From contig LR990049.1 in NCBI GenBank assembly GCA_905147135.1, forward strand, positions 6,713,428-6,777,427: DNA of 64,000 bases, given 5' to 3'. Shown piece after piece: positions 54,691 through 64,000 of this stretch. Both the position numbers and the translations under genes were made by a program. Origin of the DNA: Blastobasis lacticolella. Lineage: Eukaryota > Arthropoda > Insecta > Lepidoptera > Blastobasidae. Position 1 is the stretch's first letter. Every line of letters starts with the position of its first letter. The notes under the pieces are model-generated. The model had not been told where the DNA came from. It did not search any database and was given only the letters and a program-made list of their open reading frames with translations.

Positions 54691-55463
54691 AAGTAGCAAA
54701 TTAGATACGTGTTTTGATGATTAGTGTGCAATAGCAAAGACATATGTAATGTACCTATACGTACATTTATCTATGTTGTAACGAACTACAACACTTGTAC
54801 GTATAATGCCTAGTAGTAAACAACTGCGATAACCAACTAAATAGTTTACAATTAGGAAATGAGATGAATCAAGCATAGTGAAAGATTATTAGATAGTCTC
54901 GAATGTTGTAAAACGATATATAAAAAATAACTAGATGAAAAAACGCGCAGTAAAATTTCGCTTCTACGAAAAACTGCGTCTGTGAAAATAATCGAACAGA
55001 TCCTGATTTTAACACTCAGTTTTCTACTAGAATATATTAATAGACATTTCATGGTTCATTTGAGGATAACCTTCAATGGAGATACGTGACAAATGCAGCG
55101 ATACGTATGCGTTTAACGTATAACATGCTGCAACATTTACGTAACTTTTCACCGCAATGGATCTCTTGCACAGACTTACGATTGTACTACCTACATAAAG
55201 CATTCATAATTTAAATATTGATTTTTCTTCTCCATGCCATAAGTAGGCAGATGGAGGAAAATCCCGATGTATTGATTGACAAGTCGACAGTTTATCGCGA
55301 GAATGAATTCCGATGATTAAAGAACAAGATATGACAGTTCTAAGAATAATTGACTTCAAGGAAAATATGGGTTTGCTGCTGCAATTTCCTTTAACAACAG
55401 TAATTAGGTACATGCTATAGACCTAATTACATGCCTACTTACCTAAGTTCAGTTATATAACAA
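54691..55463. other. No recognisable feature
   Basis: AT-rich, nothing seen. Confidence 0.45.
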
Positions 55464-55676
55464 ACTAGTGGACCCGGCGCGACTTCGTTCGCGTACACCT
55501 ACTTTACCTCTACCTACTCTTTTTTTCTTGCTTATAAACCTTTCTCTTGAATCACTCTATCTATTGTTGAAAACCGCGTTAAAATCCGTTGCGTAGTTTA
55601 AAAGATCTAAGCGTACATAGATACACACATATATACATAAGGACAGAGGGTGGTAAGCGACTTTGTTTTATTCTAA
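55464..55676 (+). repeat. Dispersed repeat family G, copy 4, best preserved
   Basis: ACTAGTGGACCCGGCGCGAC, TTCGTTCGCGTACACCTAC, TTTTTTCTTGCTTATAAACC, TATTGTTGAAAACCGCGTTA, CGTTGCGTAGTTTAAAAGAT, GGTAAGCGACTTTGTTTTAT. No open frame or inverted ends. Reference copy for the split one at 48340 and the reversed one at 22112. Confidence 0.65.
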
Positions 55677-56450
55677 GTATAAACAAGATACCTACCTATA
55701 CTACAAGTTATCCTAAAATCCCTTGCCGAGAAACTTCGTTAATATGCCATACAAGTGCAATCTAAGGGACAAAAAAATTATTTTTGTGATTTAGTCGAAT
55801 TAACTATTCGCGAAACTAAACGGTTTTCGTTAGTAAAATGACGTAAAATAATACCGTCATTAAGCGTGCAGTAAACAGTAGATTAACTAATTTCGTAGCG
55901 AAGTTAATACTATAATGTACATTTATCTACACTCATAGCGTAATGTTCTAATTTCATATTCGAAAACAGTCGTTTAAGGGTACACTTTTTTCACGCGTCT
56001 TTAAAATTTAAAAAAATTACTTTTCGATACAGCATTTCCCATACTATTTTCATTACAGCTGTATCGTAAAATAACTTTTTAATCATTATGCAACACTTTT
56101 ATTTTTTAATTTTTTGTCGGGCGCTGGGACACGGCGTAATGTAGGCTGAATACTTAGATGTCTTTAACAAATTCAAATTCAAAATTTAAATTTTCCTGTT
56201 TATATTCTGTGTAATTATTTTCCCGCTAAACAGAATATTTTGTGTAATTGTTGTAATTTGTGTTTGTGAATATTTTTCCTTATTTTAAGCAAATAAATAG
56301 ATAAATGTGAAAATGTTTAAGTGTATTTTCCGCCGCTTGATATCCTTGACGCGTTGGTACAACAGAACTGAGTCGCAGCTTACTTCCAGCTAAGTTGAGA
56401 AAATTATAGGTACTTACGACATTTTAACATAAAAATATGAGTGTAGATAA
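55677..56450. other. No recognisable feature
   Basis: AT-rich; no repeat or gene recognised. Confidence 0.45.
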
Positions 56451-56589
56451 AGTAGTGTATGCAACTGCATATAATTAGGTATTAAAACACTCGTGTCAAT
56501 CTATTATCATACTCGGCTACGCCTCGTATGATAAACAGACACTCATGTTTTAATACCCCCTTTTATATGACAGTTGCATAAACTACTAT
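56451..56589. mobile_element. 139-bp foldback element
   Basis: The left arm AGTAGTGTATGCAACTGCAT ... GGTATTAAAACACTCGTGTC ... TATCATACTCGGC pairs with the right arm reversed TAGTAGTTTATGCAACTGTC ... GGTATTAAAACATGAGTGTC ... TATCATACGAGGC. It meets at a short centre near CTACGC. Non-coding MITE-like unit. Confidence 0.7.
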
Positions 56590-57014
56590 TCAGAATTAAC
56601 AAAAGAAGTCTAGGTAGACCATGAAACATGCATAGGTATTGCACCACATCAAAAGATAATCGGGTTTATACCCGACTAGTCTCTTGTGTCGACCACATAC
56701 GAGCGAAACTCGCGTGATTTACCCTCAGCAAATTTCCGGGCCATAACCCAAAGCCGACCATTACGTCAGAGCCGCCTTGTTTAAACAGTGCAAAAGCAGA
56801 CAGGCCACCTAAAATCGAAACCAGTTCACCTGACTGACGGCTAAATAGCCCGCCAGTGAATCAGACGGTTCGCAGTCAATGAACGGAACTGTGGAGATGA
56901 TGAATTTCACTCTCAGTAGATAGGCGTTCCGAATCCGTTAAGGATCTACCTGGGACCGTTATTCGGGAAACTGAATTATTAGAATACAGTAGGTTTGTAA
57001 GTAGGTACTTATCT
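56590..57014. other. GC-moderate stretch with small hairpins
   Basis: TCGGGTTTATACCCGA near 56660 and GACGGCTAAATAGCCCG near 56840 are small stems. No element boundary or gene recognised. Confidence 0.35.
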
Positions 57015-57170
57015 AGTTTTATAAATAATGAAACTAACTCTGTCTGTCTGTATGTTACATTTTCATGCCTAAACGATCAGTCGAGAAAAAGACGCTAAAC
57101 AAACAGAATTCAATAAAAATTTTATGTACATAGATTACATGGCAGCCTGGAGAAGGGCATATTTGGTGAA
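57015..57170 (+). repeat. Dispersed lepidopteran repeat fragment
   Basis: ATGAAACTAACTCTGTCTGT, CTGTATGTTACATTTTCATG, CCTAAACGATCAGTCGAG, then GCAGCCTGGAGAAGGGCATA. Related to the modules at 23935-24090. Confidence 0.5.
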
Positions 57171-59014
57171 ATAGTGAATGACTGCAGGTACCTATAACAG
57201 TTTAAGACTAAGACTTATCTTAGAAACTTTATTTTATTAGTCATTCTACAAATCTTTAGCTCATTATTATTTTTAACATAATGTAGGTATTCTTGTCGTC
57301 GATGACGATTTTGCTCATAAAACAGCTGCTACACAATCACACAACATCAAAAGTTAAACACGAATATCCGGTTTGTTCTGTTTCCCACTAAAGACTAAGA
57401 ACTTTATGTTTTGTTTACGCTTATTTTATAAAGTCTAGTATATACCTATATAGATAATCGATACATCCTATGACAATATAAGGAGAAGTAGAAACAAAAC
57501 AACTTCTTAGTTTTGCTCCATGTTAGCTTTGTTATATAAGCTTTAATGCACGTTAGTTCGGGAGTTCGGGAAGTTTCTAGAACCAATAAATAATTACACT
57601 AACATTGAAGTGCTAAACGCCAATAAAAAGGAAATCGTTGCGTGAACGCAGTTACCAAATGCAATGCTAAAAACTACGTTTATAAGAGAAACGAAACGCT
57701 CTGTAAAACATCAACGTGAAAATAAAATTTTCACAATTATTCGTAGGCACTAAAAATATCTCTTCTCGTTTTCCTTGGGTGTCTATATAACGAAAAACCC
57801 GATCAGTATGTTCATTACCCATATCATTTATAAGAATGGTATTTCCACTGCGTCATATTTTCAGACGAACTATTGCATTAAAATTACCCGCAGACTTTTC
57901 CTTTTTTTATTTATACTAAGTGCGCACACTTTGAGATTTCCTGAATACTAAAAGAGTGCGTTGGCGCTGCTATTCGGAGTACAGTAATCGTACATGTATC
58001 CAGGTCATAATAATTAATACGAGAATCTCGCTATCAAAGAAGAATGCACTAGCCAAACATTTAAGGCTGGAAAAACAAGATACGTTGATCACAAAGACAG
58101 ATAAGCCTTCAGAGTTTCGACGACCCGAGAGATAGAGAAACTATTAGTCACGCTTTGCCAAATTAGGCCTCAGTCTGGCTGGATACGGTACTGCCAAAAG
58201 ACATATAATAAATATGGTAATGACAAAGATGACAACCATTAAAGCATTGCACAAAGAAATATTAAACGAAGAAATTCGTTACAATCCTTTATTATATTGA
58301 GTTTAGCATCGTATAAAGATTGTGGCCTAGTAAACAATGACACCTTCGCTTGGTACTTAAAATGGCGGAGAAATAAAGAAACAGTTACTTAATGTGTGGT
58401 AGAGCGCATTGACCCAAAGTGAGTGTTGGCTTCCGATAAGAAGCATCGCAAGTTTCAAAAACTTTTTTAGATTTGTAATTTTGTAAAGGTTTTAGTATAA
58501 CTTACAATGTAACTCTTAGGTAGGTAGGAATATTCTACCTATTCAAGACATAACGGATATGGCTTATGAGCGAAACTGACCCCAATATTCTACACAGGAG
58601 CATATTTTATGTTTAGAAGGTTATGTTGATAACATAACCGTCCAACCAAAGTCTAAATAAAGGCATGGCTTATGCCTGTCATATAAACTGATCACGTCAC
58701 CGACCTTCAGTAAAATAATGTACGATATTCATGAACAAAGCTTATATAATAGCAACTATTACTTAGATGATGTTCCAAATGGGAACCCCACAAAAGTACT
58801 GTAACTTGTATTATATGAAAGTATCCATTTTAACTGTATTCGTCGCGACGTCAATTTGAAAGTATGCTACGAAAGGATCCTATTGCACATCCGTGAAATA
58901 TTGGTATTTACGAGTTGTATGCTGACTCTAAATGAAGGAAAGATCTGTAACTGCTACTACCTTGGAGAGCATCAAAAAAACCTAAGTGCCATGGACTATT
59001 AAAAATAAGGAAAT
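57171..59014. other. No recognisable feature
   Basis: AT-rich, no gene or repeat that I can support. Confidence 0.45.
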
Positions 59015-59120
59015 TACGACGACGTGAGCATGCTGAAGACCGCGCGTAGTGGACAAGGTTCAAGAGGCAAGCGGTCCCTGGCAGAAGCCGGCGTTGACAG
59101 CTACAAAGATGATAAATATA
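59015..59120 (+). pseudogene. Possible RTE-like LINE C-terminal fragment
   Basis: A plus frame reads LRRREHAEDRA, stop, WTRFKRQA, resembling the closing A.DR..W motif of RTE ORF2. It is followed by CCCTGGCAGAAGCCGG and a GATGATAAATATAAA tail. Very short; one in-frame stop. Confidence 0.3.
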
Positions 59121-61078
59121 AAAAATTGTCTACCATAAATTATTAATTCTTGCAGCAGTCTTAATCACAATAGGTCCTTGTTCATTAATTAAGTGGAGAC
59201 CTACTTCTTTGGTCATATGATTATATTTCGCGTAACCTCCCAATGAAACGGTCATGCCCGTTGCTCTTGCTGAAAGGCCTTACGTCATGACCTTGCGTGC
59301 CTTTTGCAGCATTATCTGATCCGTAAGGAACAATACGAAACGAGCATAAGGTTCACTACAATGTATAGGCAGGCAAGTTGGGCAATAAATTGAATACTTT
59401 GAGCAAAACAAAATAAGTGATCGCTAAATAAAAGTTTCTAGTTGTACGATTTCAAGAATTTTCATCGGAAGAAATTAAAATATTGTTCAAGTAATATGTA
59501 ATCTTCTTTTTCGCTTACTATCAGATATCACAGTAAAATAGCATCTTTATTATACTTTATCTGAAACTGTTCCAACTCCATGTATGTTACGGTAAGAATA
59601 GAAAGCTCAAGAAATATGGTACTTATTCAAAGACACGTTTTATATTTGGTCAGCGGCTTTTCAATAGAAAATGTTCTAAAGTTCAACCGTCCCGCTCATC
59701 CACGTGAGTGTGAAAAGGATGGAGACAACACCATTCATAGGCAATACTGTCCGGTACGTTACATTGCGTTCAGTCAGTATAGCCCTTCTATAATGCAGCT
59801 GAGTTACATAGTCCTATTCACAATTGTAGCTTATCGGTAGAATGTCACTTTTCCATTTAGTAGCGTAGCTGATGGGCGTATGTTTTTATTTCTGTACGCG
59901 TCGGCGGCAATAAGTAATAAGGTAAACATTAAACAAGAGATGGAGGTCGTTCGGTTCAAGTTGTTTGATGGTTCAACGTGATTTCAGAACGATGCTTTAC
60001 GAATCCAGTAATTCAACTGAGTTATAAAGAACCAGCCATAAAGGTGATTGATCGTGATTAGATGTAGGATTTAGAACATCCGGTGACCAAAGTTGCAGCA
60101 AACACACCGCTTTGCAAGGTTAACTTACAAGATTTTTGAATCAATACACTATTCTTGAAATTATACAAACATGTAGAGTAAGCTCTACTATATAATGTTG
60201 ATATAGAATGTTGCTTTATTTGTAACCACAAATAAATTAGGAACTGGCCATTTGAGATCATATAAATGTATTTAAATTTATTTTATTTATCTTTGAAAAT
60301 TATATTTCCAGTATTTGGATTAAAAGTACTCAATTTACAAATATATCAACATTTTTAATAACATATTTTCAAATAAAAATTAATACAAACATTTTAAATG
60401 AGATTTAATAAAGAATGCCAAAGAGTACATCGACAAAGAACATCGTTCAAATTAAAAATATATTTATTTTTTAAATTATTAATAAATATTAGATTCAGAT
60501 TCACTTATTGCCCAAAGTGAATACAAGTACATTTATATACCTAGCAGTAAAAACATACAAAAAATTACATTAATTTAGGGTTAGTCAATAATAATATTGC
60601 TTTTTAAATAATATGGAAATTATTTAAATACCCGTACACTGACTTTGTAAAGCCAGCAGTAAACTTCACAGGTGTTCCTAGTTTTAATGGCTTGATAAAA
60701 CAGCTCGAGGCGTTCGAGATAAGAGGTCAGAGTAACGGGACACTGGGGAACGTTCGCTCTACAAGCTTAGGGACTTTGTTCACATTTAATACTAAATTGG
60801 ATGTTAGTAGTCCTAGGTAGAAACGGCTATTTATCAGACTAGAATTTGTCGATACTTGCTGAGCTATTAGAACGTATGGACACTTGTATAGTGGTATTTT
60901 AAAAAACGAGATTTTAATCACTTATAGAATTAGGCAAGTCGGTACAGAAATAACATTTTGTAGTTTTTAGACATATCAGTCTTGTTTTCAATGACATCGG
61001 TCGCATTACTGTCGGTACTTATTGGGATAAAATGTGTTTTTCACACAAAAAGTACTTTTTGCCGTAGGATCCACAAAA
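59121..61078. other. No recognisable gene
   Basis: An 86-codon plus frame at 59580 is unrecognised; the rest is AT-rich. Confidence 0.4.
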
Positions 61079-61096
61079 CACACACACACACACACA
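61079..61096 (+). repeat. (CA)n microsatellite
   Basis: Nine CA units. Confidence 0.85.
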
Positions 61097-61309
61097 AAAT
61101 GAAGGTCGGTTTTGAATGTTCTTAAATGCCATTCGTTTTCAAAAACAATGTAATGAAAAATTGTGATAGAGTAGTTTATTATGATGTTAATGAATTATAA
61201 TTTACAAAATTAAAACTACTTACCTACTTAATATACAAAATAATAAAATAAAAACAAAATCACTCATAAAAAAGTGTAAATTTTGCACCTACCCAAAATT
61301 TTCACTTAC

Positions 61310-61372
61310 CTTATCAGATTTCGCCCCAGTGACACTTAACCAAGGCAGCTTAAACTTAGTTGCTAGGTTGTT
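61310..61372 (-). other. Candidate exon end with strong 5' splice site
   Basis: The minus strand reads GATAAG|GTAAGTGAAA, an almost ideal donor, at 61310/61309. Upstream, 21 codons are open (TKFKLPWLSVTGAKSDK at the end) from a stop at 61373-61375, ending in phase 0. An acceptor would have to be the weak AACCTAG at about 61363. Coding status is speculative. Confidence 0.2.
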
Positions 61373-61375
61373 TTA

Positions 61376-62155
61376 CAGTTGAAAATGGAATAAGGAAGAC
61401 TCTATTCCAATTGTAATTCTATTAATACACGGCTTAGTCTCTAAATCAACTCGAAGCGCCATTTGAATTCCTAATTACAACACAGCCACATTCCTTCAAC
61501 ACATACATCATCGCTCGAGTGACATAACTTCTTAACAGACGGCTCACTAGTACACAACAAAACACTTGAACTCTATGATTACTGGTGCAAAGAACTATAT
61601 TTACAAATCGATCAGGATTAAAGTCTGTAGATCCATAAGGAACATCGTACTTGAAAAAAATGTTAATTGCAATTGTTTTGAATGCTGTGTTCTGTTCTAA
61701 AACGTTCTTAGTGTAGGGATAGATAGATCATGACATGAACAAAGCTTCTTGTGTTTCGTTCTTTGATATTTACCCTGTTTTTGTTTACTATTTATAAAGA
61801 CACGTCAAGTCTACCCCATTGCATTACAGGTACGTCTGTACTTACTTTAAATAATTAAATAATTAATAACGTGGTTTCAATTCTAAGTTACATAATGATG
61901 TCATTGGTTACTTGTAATTCTACGATGGTATCTGCTCTTGTAAGTTCATTAGTTTTGTCTAACAATAAAGTTTTATTTTTTGTCCATTCCATGAGGCGTC
62001 TCGTTTCGTTGGTTACTAGTCAGTGGTTCAAGGTCAAGTGAAGGTGTCGTGGTTAATTAGCGCTTCCTTGGTAGGCGATCGAAATAAATACGTAATAAAA
62101 TGTACCTATCTATTGCTCAATACTTTTTAGGAACTTGGCAAATAGATTCGTAAAG
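61376..62155. other. No recognisable feature
   Basis: AT-rich; nothing recognised. Confidence 0.45.
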
Positions 62156-62390
62156 CTAAACTCTCAGATGAAATTCAAGAACAAAAGTGTTAACAAACTG
62201 CCCCTGTAAAAATGTTACCCAAAGGGTGGATTTAAAATTGTGTTTTTTGAAATTGTCATACGATTTTATTTCATTGTAAATGTGATAATTTTTGTCATTA
62301 TTTCAATGAATTCAAATAATCCATCCCTTGGGTTTATTTTTATAGTGGTTTGTTTACACATTTGATCTTGAATTTCATCTCCAAGTTTAG
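62156..62390. mobile_element. Inverted-repeat element family A, copy 2
   Basis: Left end CTAAACTCTCAGATGAAATT and right end reversed CTAAACTTGGAGATGAAATT. The arms pair for about 70 nt (TTCAAGA(A/T)CAAA, GTGT(T/A)AACAAAC, AAA(G/C)GG(G/A)TGGATT). The centre is AT-rich. Better preserved than copy 1 at 12015-12238. Confidence 0.75.
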
Positions 62391-63110
62391 ATACTGAACA
62401 TATTTCCCAATTGAAGTCAAGAATGTCATAAATTGCAAACTCCACTCCACTGTAGTAGAGGAAGCTCAAGTCCAGTGGTGGACTGTTGTAAGCTCTTATC
62501 AATATAATAATGAAATGGCAAATTGGTAATTAAAAAATTAAAATACTTTGCTATCTAGTAAGTTTCCGCCGTTTGCTGTTATATGCACAAGATGGTCCAC
62601 TGATGGTGACATTGAATTTAAGTTAATTCAGTCATGAATTTTTTTTATTTGAAGTTTATATTATATTTTCAAGGATTAATACACAACGCGGTGGCAACCA
62701 TTTGATTGTCATCAGGAGGCCGGTATGCTCATGCCTATCATATATACAAAAAATATCATCCTAAAGTGATTAGATGATGCTACCTTTTACCCCGAGATTG
62801 CCTATCTGTACATCTATCAATTTACCCGATTTTTGTCCTACTATACGATGTAGCCTGTTAAACAAGCGTCCTTTCGATTACATTACCGCACGAGTGCGGT
62901 GTCAAATATCATAAAATGCAGTTTAACAATTAGAATGCATTGCATCCTCTCTTTGTTCGCGCCGCGGCCCACACGCAACTCCGTTGCGGAATGAAAATAA
63001 AATATGGGGATTCGGTAAGGCAACAGTGCCATAAAAGCTGGTAATAAATCATTCAAAGCGCTACGGACTCTCAATGGGGCTCAATTTTTATTCGGATCAT
63101 GTCTGGCGGT
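62391..63110. other. No gene; CATCAGG-like fragment at 62694-62750
   Basis: GGTGGCAACCATTTGATTGTCATCAGGAGGCCGGTATGC resembles the module at 24275. Otherwise nothing. Confidence 0.4.
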
Positions 63111-63425
63111 TTACGTTCCGCGTCCTGGCACTAAATTAGCACATGGCATTTTGGCGCCAAACCGATTGACGTACACGGTCATGGCCGACGCATCACGGGT
63201 GGCGGATAATTGATTTGTCCTTACAATGCTATCAATTTGTCCATACTTTAATATAAGCTGGTTCTCCGTTACGTTGATCCGCGAAATATCATAGTTGATA
63301 CCTACCAGAATCTCGATGACATCATCATCATTTATAGCGTGGGGACGTTTCAGACAAAACATGTGCATTGTGTTTTTGTGTAATGAATGAAAAAATAATA
63401 TATTGTACAAAAATGTGTTGTGCAA
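63111..63425 (-). other. Unrecognised 104-codon open frame
   Basis: After an AT-rich start, residues about 28-104 have a balanced, beta-strand-like composition (NDDDVIEILVGINYD, TENQLILKYGQIDSI, TVYVNRFGAKMPC). The underlying DNA is GC-richer. No known domain recognised, no upstream acceptor or downstream donor verified. A real exon, a transposon relic or chance are all possible. Confidence 0.25.
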
Positions 63426-64000
63426 GTGTTTGGTCGCTTTTTATACTCTAAATTCAGCCAGACAAGTGTCCGTTGTTGTGTGAGGTTGTTATGTACTTAC
63501 CTACATTACAATACTTTGCAAACGTTCTTTATTTGAGTGCATATTTTAATCAAATTAATAAGAAACGAAAAAGACATTACCATAATATCATAAACTGTAT
63601 TCACAATTGACCGAGAGTAAAAATACGAAGTTCCATTCAATAGCAAATCAGAACCAGGGCTTACACCAGAGGCTAATAATTTTCGCAGACAGAATGCCAC
63701 AGAACGATGGACCAGCCGCCAACGCCCGTCCCACTCTGCAGACTAATCAATGGCACCATTATGCTTTTAACCATTGCAAACTGCTAATCCAAAGATCAAA
63801 CGTTGAATCACCAATTCTAAGTGAAGCTATGTTGTTTGGATTTTCATTCAAATAAATGTACTAAACTGTGGACAGTGACTTCGTAGTCAATTTTCCATTG
63901 ATAAAGAAATATGTATAGTGAGTGACATCACAGGACAGGCCGCGCGCCTTCAGCACCAATCTACAAAACCGAATAAAAAATATATATATAAATAAAAACT
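63426..64000. other. No recognisable feature to window end
   Basis: Overlapping short frames at 63506-63855 on both strands have no recognised content. The window ends in an AT-dinucleotide run. Confidence 0.4.

Noticed and set aside
1..64000. CRISPR array or bacterial operon
   Set aside because: No regularly spaced direct repeats of suitable size, no ribosome-binding-site/gene clusters; the repeat types are those of insect genomes.

Overview
This window looks like a stretch of a moth or butterfly (Lepidoptera) nuclear genome with no gene that can be recognised with confidence. It is AT-rich and has no bacterial-style gene packing. No open frame exceeds about 205 codons, and the longest one owes its length to a simple-sequence tract. 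Nearly all recognisable structure is repeat-derived. The lepidopteran assignment is inference. It rests on repeat types I know from moth and butterfly genomes: tRNA-headed SINEs ending in GATGATG, retroelement 3' ends carrying CCCAGCAGTGGG plus ATCATC runs, the GGCAACGC...CATCAGG module, and jockey/CR1-like reverse transcriptase relics containing ADDSTGD.

Layout. 0-7 kb: five copies of one tRNA-headed SINE family (called S1 here), one split by a second retroposon, mixed with copies of other short repeats. 7-13 kb: a small hairpin element, two unrecognised open frames, a retroelement 3' end next to a CCCTAC minisatellite, the first copy of a 225-bp inverted-repeat element, and the C-terminal relic of an RTE-like LINE. 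13-20 kb: an S1 copy, a 198-bp element with an exact 15-bp target-site duplication, a LINE reverse transcriptase relic on the minus strand, and a 192-bp foldback. 22-30 kb: dispersed repeats, a second kind of tRNA-headed SINE, a second copy of the small hairpin element, and a GC-rich palindrome with 63-bp identical arms. 30-40 kb: mostly featureless, then a hAT-like element of about 0.9 kb, a 555-bp long-terminal-inverted-repeat element, and a LINE reverse transcriptase relic.

40-52 kb: S1 copies 7-11, two loci sharing a palindromic core, a CpG-rich promoter-like block at about 45.4-46.1 kb, a 15-bp tandem repeat, and a 416-bp inverted-repeat element inserted in an older repeat. 52-64 kb: sparse, with one foldback, the second copy of the 225-bp element, and two weak coding candidates.

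The mobile elements do not act together; they form a layered insertion record (retroposon in SINE, inverted-repeat element in dispersed repeat). If the window holds host gene sequence, the best candidates are the promoter-like block near 45.9 kb (plus strand), a strong 5' splice-site match at 61,310 (minus strand), and short open frames at 8.2, 23.5 and 63.1-63.4 kb. All are weak. The window could equally be intergenic or lie in a large intron. I found no operon, CRISPR array, rRNA, intact tRNA gene or new multi-gene system.
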